A DNA stretch of 64,000 nt from Janthinobacterium sp. 17J80-10 (GTDB lineage: Bacteria; Pseudomonadota; Gammaproteobacteria; Burkholderiales; Burkholderiaceae_D). Position numbers and translations under genes: made by a program. The stretch spans positions 2,294,001 to 2,358,000 of the forward strand of contig NZ_CP035311.1 in assembly GCF_004114795.1 (NCBI RefSeq), written 5' to 3'. Numbering within the stretch: the stretch's first letter is position 1; each line of letters starts with the position of its first letter. Shown piece by piece: positions 8,051 through 37,229 of this stretch. Under the pieces are notes generated by a model. It had not been told where the DNA came from. It was given only the letters and a program-made list of their open reading frames with translations, and did no database searches.

Positions 8051-11000
8051 CCCTGCTCGACCACGATCGCGGGCGATTTATTCAGGGATTGGGCGATCTG
8101 CGCGATGGTGGGCGTGGCGAACATCTGCTTGGGGTCGACCAGCAAGCCCATTTTCTTGGCCTTGACGACAATTTTTACGCCCAGAAGGGATTCGCCACCG
8201 AGTTCGAAGAAATTGTCATGGATGCCGATTTTGGCAATGCCCAGCGTCTCTTGCCAGATTGCAGCAAGTAGCTTTTCTTCCGGGCTCGACGGCGCGACAT
8301 ATTCTGTCGACAGGCTTGGCCGCTCGTACAGCGCGAGGCTGTCTGCAGTGGCGCCATCGGCTTGTGCTTCGGCGGCGTCGCCATCCTCCGCCATGGCATC
8401 GGCGAGCTTGCGGTTCTTTCGCAGCAATTGCTGGAAGTCGACGGTCGAGATGACTGTTTGCGGCTTGCCGCTGGCGAGCGCGCGGTGGATTACTTCCACC
8501 CCTTCGCGCGGCAGGATTGCCGTCTTGTTTTCCTGCAGGCGCTGCAACAGTGCCGGGTCGCCTTTGGCGCGCGCAGTTTGCAGCGGCGTGCTCCACACGT
8601 CCCAGTTGATCGACAGGTAACGGGTGGCGCCGCCATCGCCTGCGGTAATGCGGTGCGACTGCGCCACGGCATCGAGATAGGCGCACGCGGCGACATAGCC
8701 AGCCAGGCCATAGCCGGTGGTGGCCACCGACATCGAGGAACACAGGAGCACCAGGTCGAGCTTGTCCTCCGCCAGCGCGTCCAGCAGGTTCCGGGTACCC
8801 CGTACTTTGGGCGCCAGCACCGCTTCGATGATGTCACGCGAGGTTTCACGCAGCGGCACGAATTCGCCATAACCGGCGCAATGCACCAGGCCATGGATAC
8901 GGCCAAGGGCGGCCCTTGCCTGGGCAAGCGCTGCGGCAAGCTGGATGGCGTCCGTCACATCGGCCTGCAGCAGCAGGATCTGGGCGCCGGCAGCGCGCAA
9001 TTCGCGGATGCTGCGAATCTGTTCCTTGAGGACGGCATCCTGGGTAGCCTCGGCGAGGATGGCATCCCAGTCCTGCTCCGCCGGGAAAGCGGCACGCTGC
9101 AGCAGCACCAGGCGCGGACGCACTGCAGCCAGCGCCTGCGCATGGGCGAGACCCACGCCGCCCAGGCCGCCGGTGATGACGTAGACGCCATCCTGGCGCA
9201 GCGGCAGCTGGTCCAGTTCCGGCCCGGCGGTCTCCATCGGAATGAAATCCCGGACAAAACGCAAGCCGTGGCGCAAGGCAACGGTATCGCCATCTTGCTG
9301 CCCGAGCGGAGCAACGAGGCGGCGCATCTCGGCAGCGACGGCATCGGTCAGATGGGCACTGGCCGGTTCGCCGCTGCCGGCATGGATATCGAGCGTGGCA
9401 AAACGGACATGCGGGAATTCGTAAGGGATCACCCGGGCAGGCCCGGCAACCAGCGCCTGCAGGCAGTCGACCTGGTCGCCCGAGAGCACCGCTTCGCGGT
9501 CTGCCGTGACGGCGAGAATCGATACGGCCCGGGATGGCAGGCAGGCATCCAGCGCCTGCGCCAGGTAGACAAAGCTCAGCTGGCAATTGACATAGCCCTG
9601 CGCCTCCCCTTCCGGGCGGTCAAGACTCCAGCCATGCAGCACGGCATCCGCTTCGACTTGCCGCTTCCGCAAATGCTGCAGCAAGGTGACGTAGTCGCCC
9701 GGAGCAGCGGCATTGATGCGGTACTGGTGCTCGCCGGCTTCGGCAAAGGATTCCCCCAGCGTGACCGTGATCGCGCGCGCGCCCTGCATGCGCAGGCGCT
9801 CTGCCACCGCGGCAAGAATGCCGCGCCCGTCGACGAATGCCAGCACCGTCTGCAAGCCGCCCGCCGCGCTGACTGGGGGCGCGGGCGCAATCTCCTGCAA
9901 ACGCCAGGCGGGTTGCCAGAACCAGTCCGCCACCGGCAACTTGGCGCCCGACTGGGTTGCTGCCTTACGGTTTTCCACCCAGTAGCGCTTGCGCTCGAAT
10001 GGGTAGCCCGGCAAGGCGATGCGCTTCCTTTGTTCATCGCCGTGGAATGCCTTCCAGTCCGGGGCAATGCCGCTCAGCCAGAGCTTGCCCAGGGTTTCCA
10101 GCAAGTGGCACTGGTCATCCTTTTCTTCCTTCACGTGGCGCAGGCTGTTCAGCAACACACTGGGTGAATTCGGCGGCAACTGGCTGCGCACGAAGCTGCA
10201 CAGGGCATTGCCGGGGCCGACTTCGACGAACACCGTGTTTTCATCCTTGAGCAACGTAGCGATGCCGTCGGAAAAGCGCACGGTCTGGCGCAGATGGTTT
10301 TTCCAGTAGGCCGCAGTGGCGATTTCCGCCGGATCGGCCCAGTCGCCGGACATGTTCGAAATGAACGGAATGCTTGGTTTGCCGAACTTGATGGAGGAGA
10401 GGAATTGGCCGAAGTCCTGCAGGATCGGATCTACCATCGGTGAATGGCCGGCGGTATCGATCAGGAGGCGCTTGTATTCGACCTCGCGGCCTTCCAGGAT
10501 TTTTTCGAACGCCTGCATCGGCGCCAGGCGCCCGGCCACCACGCAGCGGCCCGGATCGTTGATGGTGGCAATCGACACGCCATCGATCAAGAGCTGCCGT
10601 ACCTCGTCGGCCGGCAGGGTCACGCTCAGCATGGCGCCTTTTTCGATTTTTTCGAACAGCGCGCCACGGCAGCAGATCAGGCTGACCGCGTCTTCGAGGC
10701 TGAAGACCCCGGCGATGCAGGCGGCCGTATATTCGCCCAGGCTATGGCCGACAAGCACATCCGGCTTCACGCCCCAGGACATCCACAGCTTCGCCAGGCT
10801 GTATTCCACCGCGAACAGCGCGGCAAAGAAGTTCTTCGGTTTTTGCAGGATGGCGGCATTTTCTTCGGCGCGCGCGGCATCCGGGTAGATCAGGCCCACC
10901 AGGTCCAGCCCCATCTTTCGGCGGAACAGCGCCGCGCATTCATCCAGGCTGGCGCGGAATGCCGGCTCCTGTTCGTACAGGCCGCGCGCCATGTCCACGT

Positions 11001-12672
11001 GCTGGGTGCCGCCGCCGGGGAACATGAAGACGACCTTGCGCTTCTTGTCCGCAGCGCGGCCACTGAAACCCTTGGCAGGTCCGACCTGTCCCGCCAGGCG
11101 CGGCGGCTTGTCGTCCTGCAGCACGAAGGCGCGGCGGAAAGCGAAATCCTTGCGCCCGACTTGCAGCGTATAGGCGGCATCCGCCAGCTTTTCGCCAGCA
11201 TTGTTTTTCATCCAGTCGGCCAGGTTTTCCGACATGCGATCGAGCGCTGACGGTGTCTTTGCCGCCAGAAGCAGCAATTGCCAGGCGCGGCTGCCGGACG
11301 ATTCGGTTGCCGGCGGTTCTTCCAGCACCACGTGCGCATTGGTGCCGCCAATGCCCAGCGAGCTGACGCCGGCGCGCGCCGGATACTCGCCTTCTTCGAT
11401 GCGTTCGAGCTTGTCGATGACGTAAAACGGGCTGTTGTCGATATCCAGCTTGGGATTCGGCTTTTCGAAATTCAGGCTTTCCGGAATCACCTTGTGCTTG
11501 AGCGACAGTGCCGCCTTGACCACGCTGGCCGCACCGGCTGCCATCCCCAGGTGCCCGATATTCGACTTGACCGAGCCGATGCCGCAAAAATTCTTTTTTT
11601 CCGTCTGCAGACGGAAGGCGCGCGTGAGCGCCGTGAATTCGATGGGGTCGCCCAGTTCGGTAGCCGTGCCGTGCGCTTCGATAAAGCGGATGCTGTCCGG
11701 CTCCACGCCGGCGACCGCCTGCGCCTCGGCGATGATATTGGTCTGCCCCACGATGCTGGGCGCGGTGTAGCCGATCTTTTCGGAGCCATCATTGTTGACG
11801 GCAGAGCCCTTGATCACTGCGTAAATCGTGTCATTGTCGGCGAGCGCATCGTCCAGGCGCTTGAGCAGCACGAAGCAGGTGCCGGCGCCGCCGACCGTGC
11901 CCTGCCCTTTCGCGTCGAATGCCCGGCAATAGCCGTCGGGAGAGCTGTAACCGCCCTGGTGATAGATGTGGCCGGTGCAATTGGGCGTGGCAAGATGCGA
12001 GCCGCCGGCCAGCGCCATCTTCGACTCGCCGTTCAGCAGGCTCTGGCAAGCCAAATGGATGCACACCAGCGACGTCGAGCAGGCCGTTCCCAGCGCAATG
12101 CTGGGCCCGTTAAGGTTGAGCTTGTAGGATATGCGCGAGGCGAACATGTCCTTGTCGACACTGATCTGGGTATCCAGCGCATCGCCGGCAGTCGTGGCTT
12201 CGTCGCCCTTGAGCAGGTTGAAGATGAAATACGTGCTCATGTTGACGCCGGCGAACACCCCGATGCTGCCATTGACCGATTCCGGCGTGTAACCGGCATG
12301 TTCCAGCGTCTGCCAGGCCACTTCGAGCGCAAAACGATGCTGCGGGTCCAGGTTGGCGGCTTCGCGCGGATTCATTTCGAAAAAATGCGCGTCGAACTTG
12401 TCCTGGTCGGGGATAAAGCCAGCGGCGGGAACGAAGTTCGGGTCATCCAGCGCAGCCTGCGATACCCCCATGCGCTCGAGTTCCTCGCGTGAAAAGCGTG
12501 TGATGCAATCGGTCGAGCTGACCAGATTGGCCCAGAACTGGTCGATATTGTCGGCCTTGGGAAACCGGCCAGCCATGCCGATGATGGCAATGTCGTTGTT
12601 GACATCATCGTAAGCGTCATCGGTGCTGTCGTCGTAGGCGTCGTTATTGTGCATTGTTGTCGAATCAGTCAT
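5323..12672 (-). CDS. Type I PKS with epimerase-like and terminal condensation-like domains (KS-AT-KR-ACP-E*-C*)
   Basis: Last megaenzyme of the assembly line, 2449 residues. Order with rough residues: acidic N-terminal tail 1-24; KS 25-455 with GTACSTS, EAHGTATELGDP and KSNIGHLG, so all three catalytic residues are present; AT 545-850 with GHSLGEY and TAGHS; KR 1150-1400; ACP 1450-1520 with LGGESLL; E-type domain 1550-1990; condensation-type domain 2000-2449. It extends the chain from the NRPS by one ketide unit, then reduces the beta-keto group if the KR works. There is no TE or reductase domain. The start is 14 bp after the NRPS stop with only a weak RBS, suggesting translational coupling. 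Oddities: the KR has Cys where the catalytic Asn is expected, and both end domains lack key residues. Confidence 0.93.
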   Translation of the reverse strand: MTDSTTMHNNDAYDDSTDDAYDDVNNDIAIIGMAGRFPKADNIDQFWANLVSSTDCITRFSREELERMGVSQAALDDPNFVPAAGFIPDQDKFDAHFFEMNPREAANLDPQHRFALEVAWQTLEHAGYTPESVNGSIGVFAGVNMSTYFIFNLLKGDEATTAGDALDTQISVDKDMFASRISYKLNLNGPSIALGTACSTSLVCIHLACQSLLNGESKMALAGGSHLATPNCTGHIYHQGGYSSPDGYCRAFDAKGQGTVGGAGTCFVLLKRLDDALADNDTIYAVIKGSAVNNDGSEKIGYTAPSIVGQTNIIAEAQAVAGVEPDSIRFIEAHGTATELGDPIEFTALTRAFRLQTEKKNFCGIGSVKSNIGHLGMAAGAASVVKAALSLKHKVIPESLNFEKPNPKLDIDNSPFYVIDKLERIEEGEYPARAGVSSLGIGGTNAHVVLEEPPATESSGSRAWQLLLLAAKTPSALDRMSENLADWMKNNAGEKLADAAYTLQVGRKDFAFRRAFVLQDDKPPRLAGQVGPAKGFSGRAADKKRKVVFMFPGGGTQHVDMARGLYEQEPAFRASLDECAALFRRKMGLDLVGLIYPDAARAEENAAILQKPKNFFAALFAVEYSLAKLWMSWGVKPDVLVGHSLGEYTAACIAGVFSLEDAVSLICCRGALFEKIEKGAMLSVTLPADEVRQLLIDGVSIATINDPGRCVVAGRLAPMQAFEKILEGREVEYKRLLIDTAGHSPMVDPILQDFGQFLSSIKFGKPSIPFISNMSGDWADPAEIATAAYWKNHLRQTVRFSDGIATLLKDENTVFVEVGPGNALCSFVRSQLPPNSPSVLLNSLRHVKEEKDDQCHLLETLGKLWLSGIAPDWKAFHGDEQRKRIALPGYPFERKRYWVENRKAATQSGAKLPVADWFWQPAWRLQEIAPAPPVSAAGGLQTVLAFVDGRGILAAVAERLRMQGARAITVTLGESFAEAGEHQYRINAAAPGDYVTLLQHLRKRQVEADAVLHGWSLDRPEGEAQGYVNCQLSFVYLAQALDACLPSRAVSILAVTADREAVLSGDQVDCLQALVAGPARVIPYEFPHVRFATLDIHAGSGEPASAHLTDAVAAEMRRLVAPLGQQDGDTVALRHGLRFVRDFIPMETAGPELDQLPLRQDGVYVITGGLGGVGLAHAQALAAVRPRLVLLQRAAFPAEQDWDAILAEATQDAVLKEQIRSIRELRAAGAQILLLQADVTDAIQLAAALAQARAALGRIHGLVHCAGYGEFVPLRETSRDIIEAVLAPKVRGTRNLLDALAEDKLDLVLLCSSMSVATTGYGLAGYVAACAYLDAVAQSHRITAGDGGATRYLSINWDVWSTPLQTARAKGDPALLQRLQENKTAILPREGVEVIHRALASGKPQTVISTVDFQQLLRKNRKLADAMAEDGDAAEAQADGATADSLALYERPSLSTEYVAPSSPEEKLLAAIWQETLGIAKIGIHDNFFELGGESLLGVKIVVKAKKMGLLVDPKQMFATPTIAQIAQSLNKSPAIVVEQGEVSGAAVCAPVQQQFLDTAWADADRWNVGLLVDAAKPVAPEAWNAIVAALVSHHDALRSHFVRSHESSAWQQVYPELQAEHHADYADLSGIPADALDASIQSHCQRVQEQMHIQGGPVCKLACFKLPDGGARLAIIAHHLVMDALSLGVVLEDLTTLVAAGEGVSDLAALLPPKTSSYKAFAEQLAVVANTDALAPDIAYWQQAAGQIGSNAAQSATTLPEDFSNGSNRQRDAHTLATRLSAEATQALQEAARATGVKFNELLIAGMARTVADWQGSTNVALDVVGHGRPDLDGLDLGRTVGWFGSGAPLFLQLQPQALPAQLLGIKAQIDAVPRQGLSLSWLTNLHDNADLRARLAGLPRPQVSLNYLGQVDLPAGGQECAIDALRGADNHRLYQHEIAALIQDGCLELNWTYSTGRQTEATVRRLLDNLAELLQQLAHADWTGLHAAHQRSHLPDATLAQHGIVAADVEDCYALTALQSEIYHRYRAGQRSNVSQALSVMEGPLDRQLLQAVWQALVARHKVLRTRFIEDDHGVPLQVVCRHADFALTALDYSHLDEAAQQAAVQALMAEDRCKPYDLTRAPALRLYHITLAPQSGRFAIVLSNHQIILDGWTSSLVSKDLLACLLAMVGGAEVPPLADHADFGQYVRWLAQRPAASDEAHWRKVFSGYRPTDPLAALPVCSPVPSTGEDRYASHQLTVDAALLDRIQECARASQTTANAVFQAAWALSLAQVSGSRDIVYGVTVSGRSADYEGIAEVVGQCTNSLPVRLAVDAAASVTQLLQAVHGANADAQAHAGLPLARIAELLEGEGAAPLYSSNFIFENIPRAASGEGALPIRSIAADWVDGWHFPLRVFVVPEEQTWVRFAYDNRRFASADVLGLAGRYHRNLASIVARQGQPIASLMGE
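8080..12672 (-). other. PKS module: KS-AT-KR-ACP
   Basis: The elongation module. The KS accepts a chain from the NRPS carrier domain. The AT specificity loop at about 10439-10450 reads TAGH instead of HAFH (malonyl) or YASH (methylmalonyl); TAGH-type motifs are known from ethylmalonyl-selective ATs, which fits the neighbouring CCR. The residue after the active Ser is Leu (GHSLGE), which is more malonyl-like, so the prediction is not clean. The KR has its NADPH motif TGGLGGVG and catalytic Ser (LCSSMSV), but its Tyr lies in GYVAAC, where the fourth residue after Tyr is Cys and not Asn. There is no DH, ER or methyltransferase. Confidence 0.85.
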
Positions 12673-12686
12673 CGGATCTATGGATA

Positions 12687-33218
<20,532 letters not shown>

Positions 33219-33573
33219 AGTATTCCTCTCGTGATCATTACAGGCACTACTCTTGGCAAAACATTATTTTTATGCTGCGGTGCGGCATAACACATTTGCA
33301 GCGATATTAAATTGCGGCAACGCACCATTAATAAGATTTTAGCAAGTTTTTACTGAAAATTACCAAAAGACAATAAATCCAAGTAAAACTACCATGTTTC
33401 TAAGACGCAATAATGGCGTACCCAATAGTGAAAGCGCGAATGTCGCCGGAATACGACAATTCCATTGAGCAAAAATACCCGGGATACCATGAGTTAAAAT
33501 GCCGCAATACCAATAGCCTTCACCGTGCCGGACGCTGTTTGCCCCATGTGCCCGACCGGAATGCCAAGCACCT
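33219..33573. promoter_or_regulatory. Divergent control region between NRPS operon and thioesterase/PPTase genes
   Basis: Non-coding and clearly AT-richer than the flanking genes, especially 33240-33420. It must hold the promoters for both directions. On the NRPS side an AGAGGA ribosome binding site stands just before the ATG. A short inverted repeat TGTCG-N8-CGACA lies at 33441-33458 and could be an operator. I see no convincing lux box or other named operator. A loose minus-strand -35/-10 pair (TTGGTA and TAAAAT, 19 bp apart) exists near 33340-33370 but is too weak to assert. Confidence 0.45.
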
Positions 33574-34341
33574 ATGAGCCCTGCCCTTCCTGTGGATAAT
33601 CAGACCGCTGGCCGATTTCTGCGTCCGCGCGCGGTTGCCGCGCCCCGCATGCGTCTTTTCTGTTTTCCGTATGCAGGCGGTTCCGCTACCGTCTACCACC
33701 AGTGGCCGACCGCACTGCCAGCCGATATCGAACTGGTCGCGGTGCAGTATCCGGGCCGTGCCACGCGCATGCGCGAAGCACCCTGCACCAGCATGGCGAC
33801 ATTGCTCGACGATATTGAATCAGGCATCATTGGCCAGCTTGACCGACCCTACGCCATGTTCGGCCACAGCATGGGTGCCACGGTGGCGCATGAATTGTCC
33901 CGCCGCCTGATTGCAGCGCATCGGCCGGCGCCACGGCAGCTATTCCTTTCCGGGCGCAGCGCGCCTCAACTGCCATCGCGCAGGGCGGACATACACGCAC
34001 TTCCGGAAGCCGAATTCATTGCCGCCATGCGCGACTTCAATGGCACACCGGCAGAAATTCTCGACCATCGCGAATTGATGGACATGATGTTGCCAATCAT
34101 ACGAGCTGATTTCCAGGTCCTGGAAACCTGGCCGTATGCAGAGAGAGACCCCATCGATATACCGGTGTCCGTGTTTGGCGGCATAGCCGACCCGGGTGTG
34201 CCGATTGAAAACCTCGATGCATGGGCGAGTTGTACCACCGGGCGCTTCAAGCGTCACATGTTCCCCGGGGATCACTTCTTTTTACAACAGCATTACCCGG
34301 CCATGCTGAATATCATCGTTCGAGCGCTGACACCGGATTGA
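33574..34341 (+). CDS. Type II thioesterase of the NRPS/PKS cluster
   Basis: Stand-alone alpha/beta-hydrolase thioesterase of 255 residues that removes wrong or stalled acyl groups from carrier domains. The family start motif LFCFPYAGGSA, the nucleophile elbow GHSMGA and the late catalytic His in PGDHFFLQQ are all present, with a candidate Asp in FGGIADPGVP. Length and motifs match the GrsT/TycF/RifR type. It is divergent from the NRPS across a 355-bp control region and is followed after 5 bp by the PPTase gene, so these two form a small accessory operon. Because the assembly line has no TE domain of its own, this enzyme could also take part in product release, though that is not its usual role. 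Confidence 0.93.
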   Translation: MSPALPVDNQTAGRFLRPRAVAAPRMRLFCFPYAGGSATVYHQWPTALPADIELVAVQYPGRATRMREAPCTSMATLLDDIESGIIGQLDRPYAMFGHSMGATVAHELSRRLIAAHRPAPRQLFLSGRSAPQLPSRRADIHALPEAEFIAAMRDFNGTPAEILDHRELMDMMLPIIRADFQVLETWPYAERDPIDIPVSVFGGIADPGVPIENLDAWASCTTGRFKRHMFPGDHFFLQQHYPAMLNIIVRALTPD

Positions 34342-34346
34342 TTTCG

Positions 34347-35120
34347 ATGAACCACTGCCTGCAGCAGGAAGTCGAGGTTTGGCTGCTATGGCCGGAATCC
34401 TTGCCGCCGGAAGAATTGAGGCAAATCTGCTTTCCTCTACTGAGCGCGGAAGAGCAACAACGCAGTCAGCGATTTCATTTCGAGCATGACCGCACACATT
34501 ATCTTGCGGCACACGCGCTACTGCGCCTGTGCCTGGGGCATCACCTTGCCTGCCCCCCGCAACAGGTGCAAATGGCAACGGACCGCAACGGCAAGCCCCA
34601 CCTGGCCGGACAATTTTCCGCATCGCCGCTGCACTTTAACCTCAGCCACACAGGAGGCATGGTGGCATGCATCGTGACGCACAGCCGGACGTGCGGAATC
34701 GATGTCGAGCGCATCCGTCCACTTCCGGAGATGGCAGGGATGGCGCGCACGGTTTTTTCGGCGGCGGAAATTGCCTGGCTTGAAAGCCAGGAGGACGCAA
34801 CAAGGTCGCAAGCCTTCTTTACGCTATGGACTCTGAAGGAAGCCTATATCAAGGCGACCGGGTTGGGAATGTCGGCGCCGCTGCAAAAAATCACGCTGGA
34901 TCCGGCGACCCTCCGCGTGGAAGACCACAGCCTCCCGGCGCAATTGCGTGTGGCCTGGCTATTCGACTATTGGCATCCCGACCCTGAACATGCCCTGGCT
35001 GTCGCATGCCAAAACACAGGCGCGAGTTTCACAAACGCCGTCGTATATCAGGAACTGGATCTCGTAACGGGCCAGCGGCAACAGTTGCGCCGCCGGGATG
35101 CCGGCAACGCCTTGCAATGA
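34347..35120 (+). CDS. 4'-phosphopantetheinyl transferase, Sfp type
   Basis: Transfers the phosphopantetheine arm of coenzyme A to the Ser of carrier domains, converting the ACP and T domains of the neighbouring synthetases to their active form. It has 257 residues with the Sfp-family signatures: LHFNLSHTGG, the Mg-binding GIDVERI, and FFTLWTLKEAYIKATGLG with the catalytic WxxKEA-type core. I chose the ATG at 34347, five bases after the thioesterase stop; an in-frame upstream ATG at 34221 lies inside the thioesterase gene and would add 42 residues that are not part of the family. Position and strand tie it to the thioesterase and hence to the cluster. It converges with the PQQ dehydrogenase gene. 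Confidence 0.93.
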   Translation: MNHCLQQEVEVWLLWPESLPPEELRQICFPLLSAEEQQRSQRFHFEHDRTHYLAAHALLRLCLGHHLACPPQQVQMATDRNGKPHLAGQFSASPLHFNLSHTGGMVACIVTHSRTCGIDVERIRPLPEMAGMARTVFSAAEIAWLESQEDATRSQAFFTLWTLKEAYIKATGLGMSAPLQKITLDPATLRVEDHSLPAQLRVAWLFDYWHPDPEHALAVACQNTGASFTNAVVYQELDLVTGQRQQLRRRDAGNALQ

Positions 35121-35158
35121 CTTCTTGACAGGGTTTCCTGGCCTTGCTGAACCCGGTG

Positions 35159-37192
35159 CTATAGCGTGTGCAGATAAGTGGTGATATCAGCTACATCGCT
35201 TTCCGAAAGTATCGAGGGATACAGGCGCGGCATGGGCGATTTTGGATTCTTGATCAGTGCCATGGTTTTTTCCGGCGTCATCCGCGCATTCCAGTTCAGC
35301 AGGCTTGGCCCCCCCAGTCCACCGCCCTGCGCGCCATGACAGCCTGCGCAATTCTGCGCAAACAATTGCTTGCCGTGTGCAACGGCGCCGGCTTGCCGGT
35401 TGCTGCCGCCGCTCCACTGTTCAACCCGGGCAAACAGGGCATCTTTCCATGCCGCGAGCTTGGCGCGCATGCCGCCTGGAGCCCCGCCCTTGTCTTCGAT
35501 TTTCAGGCGGACTTCTGGTTCATCGCGGCTGATATCGATTTGCAGCGGCGGCCTTTCGGGCGTCTCGGGCAAGCCGAGCACAATGATGCTCGGCGACCCT
35601 AGCCCACCGAAGGTTAGCCGGGACACATTGCCGGAAGTGGTCGCCACATACTGCTTTCCGGCAACCGCATAGGTCACCACCCCGCCGGCGATCGCGCCGC
35701 CCGTCTGCATCTGGTACAACAGTTTGCCGTTCGTGCTGTCGAGCGCCAGGAAATTACCGGCGAGGTCGCCCGTCAGCAGCACGCCACCGGCAGTCGGCGT
35801 AATGCCTGCCACGACCGGCGCCACTGCCTGATACCGCCAGTTCACCTTGCCGCTTCCGGCATCGATGGACGTTACCCAGCCTCGCGGCTCCGTCACCTGG
35901 GTATAACTGCCACCCATGAACAGGCGGCCAGCCTTGTACTGCGGCGTGCCCGATTTGATGACAGAGCACCAGTCGACGGCACCGACGTAAAGCGCATTGC
36001 GTTTCTGGTCGAATGCCGCGCCATTCCATTCGCTGCCGCCATAGACGCCGGGGCAGAAGCGCCGGCCTTCGGGCGTCGGCGCCAATCCCGCATTCTCGAT
36101 CGTGGTAGTCGCTGTCCTGAACAGCAGCCGTTGTGTCGCGCGGTCGACCACATAGACAAAGCCGTCCTTGGCTGCCAGCGCCACGGCTTCCTTGCCGTCG
36201 TTGCGCCGGTAGAGCGTCGGGCCGGCGCCGATGCCGTAATCGTGGCCGTCATTGGGGGCGAGCTGGTACCACCATTTGAGCTTGCCGCTGGCGGCATCGA
36301 GCACTACGACGGAATTGGTGTAGAGGTTGGCGCCGGGACGCACATGCGGGGCGAAGTCCGGCGCCGGGTTCGCCACGGGCACGAAAACTTCGCCACGTGC
36401 AGGGTCGAGCGCATAGGAACCCCAGGTGCCGCCGCCGCCAGACTCCGCCGTGGCCGGCACTTGCCAGGTGTCTGCCCCGGGCTCGTGCGGCAGCGGCACC
36501 GTGTTGAAGCGCCAGGCCTCGCGTCCGCTGGCGAGGTCAAACGCCATCATGCGTCCGCGAATTCCCCAGTCGCCGCCGGCGATGCCGATGTAGAGCAGCT
36601 TGCCCCAGGCGATCGGCGCGGATGAAAAGAACTCGCCCCTGGCGGGATCGCCGCCCACAGTTTTCCAAAGCACCTGGCCGGTTTTGGCATCCAGCGCCAG
36701 GATGCGGCCATCGGCAGTGCCACGGTACAGCCTGCCGTCGAGATAGGCGACGCCGCGGTTGGCTGCCCATACCTCGTCCTGTTCGGGCTGGTACAGTGAA
36801 CGCCAGCGCAAGGCGCAGGTGCGCGCATCAAGTGCGATGGTCGAGCGCGGCGTGGTGACGTACATGACCCCATCGACGACCAGCGGACCGGTATGAAACG
36901 AGCCGCCCCGGGCAATCTTGATGCGGCAAATTTCTTTCATGCCGTGGACATTGCGGCTCGTGATTTCTCCCAGGCCGGAAAAGCGCTGTCCGTCATAGTT
37001 CTTGTTGTACATGGCCCAGCCTTGGTCCGGCGCTGCAGCTTGCAGTCCTGGCTGCGCCAGCGCGGAAATTGGCGGCAACAATGCAATCAGTAAGACATTC
37101 GCCACTCGGCAAACAGAGCGTCTCAGGCGCCAGCGCCTCAAGAATAAACCGCAGGAACAGAAAATGATGAGCATGTCGGCGCGAGCTGGCAT
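35159..37192 (-). CDS. PQQ-dependent quinohaemoprotein dehydrogenase with C-terminal cytochrome c
   Basis: Periplasmic oxidoreductase of 677 residues that oxidises an alcohol, sugar or polyol and passes electrons through its own haem c. A signal-anchor-like hydrophobic stretch lies near residues 30-47, ending before AQ. Then comes an eight-bladed propeller with repeated Trp-docking motifs (for example LDAKTGQVLWKT and LDAASGKLKWWYQ). Near the C-terminus is the haem motif CAGCH and a likely axial Met in KSPMPRLYP. Methanol and ethanol dehydrogenases carry a vicinal Cys-Cys pair just before NRGVA; here that place reads DEVWAANRGVA, so the pair is absent and simple alcohols are less certain as substrates. 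Met7 is an alternative start. It is convergent with the PPTase, and I see no sign that it belongs to the cluster. Confidence 0.87.
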   Translation of the reverse strand: MPARADMLIIFCSCGLFLRRWRLRRSVCRVANVLLIALLPPISALAQPGLQAAAPDQGWAMYNKNYDGQRFSGLGEITSRNVHGMKEICRIKIARGGSFHTGPLVVDGVMYVTTPRSTIALDARTCALRWRSLYQPEQDEVWAANRGVAYLDGRLYRGTADGRILALDAKTGQVLWKTVGGDPARGEFFSSAPIAWGKLLYIGIAGGDWGIRGRMMAFDLASGREAWRFNTVPLPHEPGADTWQVPATAESGGGGTWGSYALDPARGEVFVPVANPAPDFAPHVRPGANLYTNSVVVLDAASGKLKWWYQLAPNDGHDYGIGAGPTLYRRNDGKEAVALAAKDGFVYVVDRATQRLLFRTATTTIENAGLAPTPEGRRFCPGVYGGSEWNGAAFDQKRNALYVGAVDWCSVIKSGTPQYKAGRLFMGGSYTQVTEPRGWVTSIDAGSGKVNWRYQAVAPVVAGITPTAGGVLLTGDLAGNFLALDSTNGKLLYQMQTGGAIAGGVVTYAVAGKQYVATTSGNVSRLTFGGLGSPSIIVLGLPETPERPPLQIDISRDEPEVRLKIEDKGGAPGGMRAKLAAWKDALFARVEQWSGGSNRQAGAVAHGKQLFAQNCAGCHGAQGGGLGGPSLLNWNARMTPEKTMALIKNPKSPMPRLYPSILSESDVADITTYLHTL

Positions 37193-37229
37193 TCAGCCAG
37201 GGATTTAACCAGCGCAGCCACTACTGGCC

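Noticed and set aside
5497-12492. Plus-strand open frames opposite the PKS gene (5497-7122, 8362-10167, 11278-12492)
   Set aside because: Antisense shadows of the PKS, without ribosome binding sites or known domains.
33438-33461. LuxR-type lux box in the divergent control region
   Set aside because: The inverted repeat has only 5-bp arms and does not match the lux box pattern.
35159-37192. Counting the PQQ dehydrogenase as part of the lipopeptide cluster
   Set aside because: It is convergent with the PPTase, has its own promoter region, and nothing in it points to tailoring of the product.
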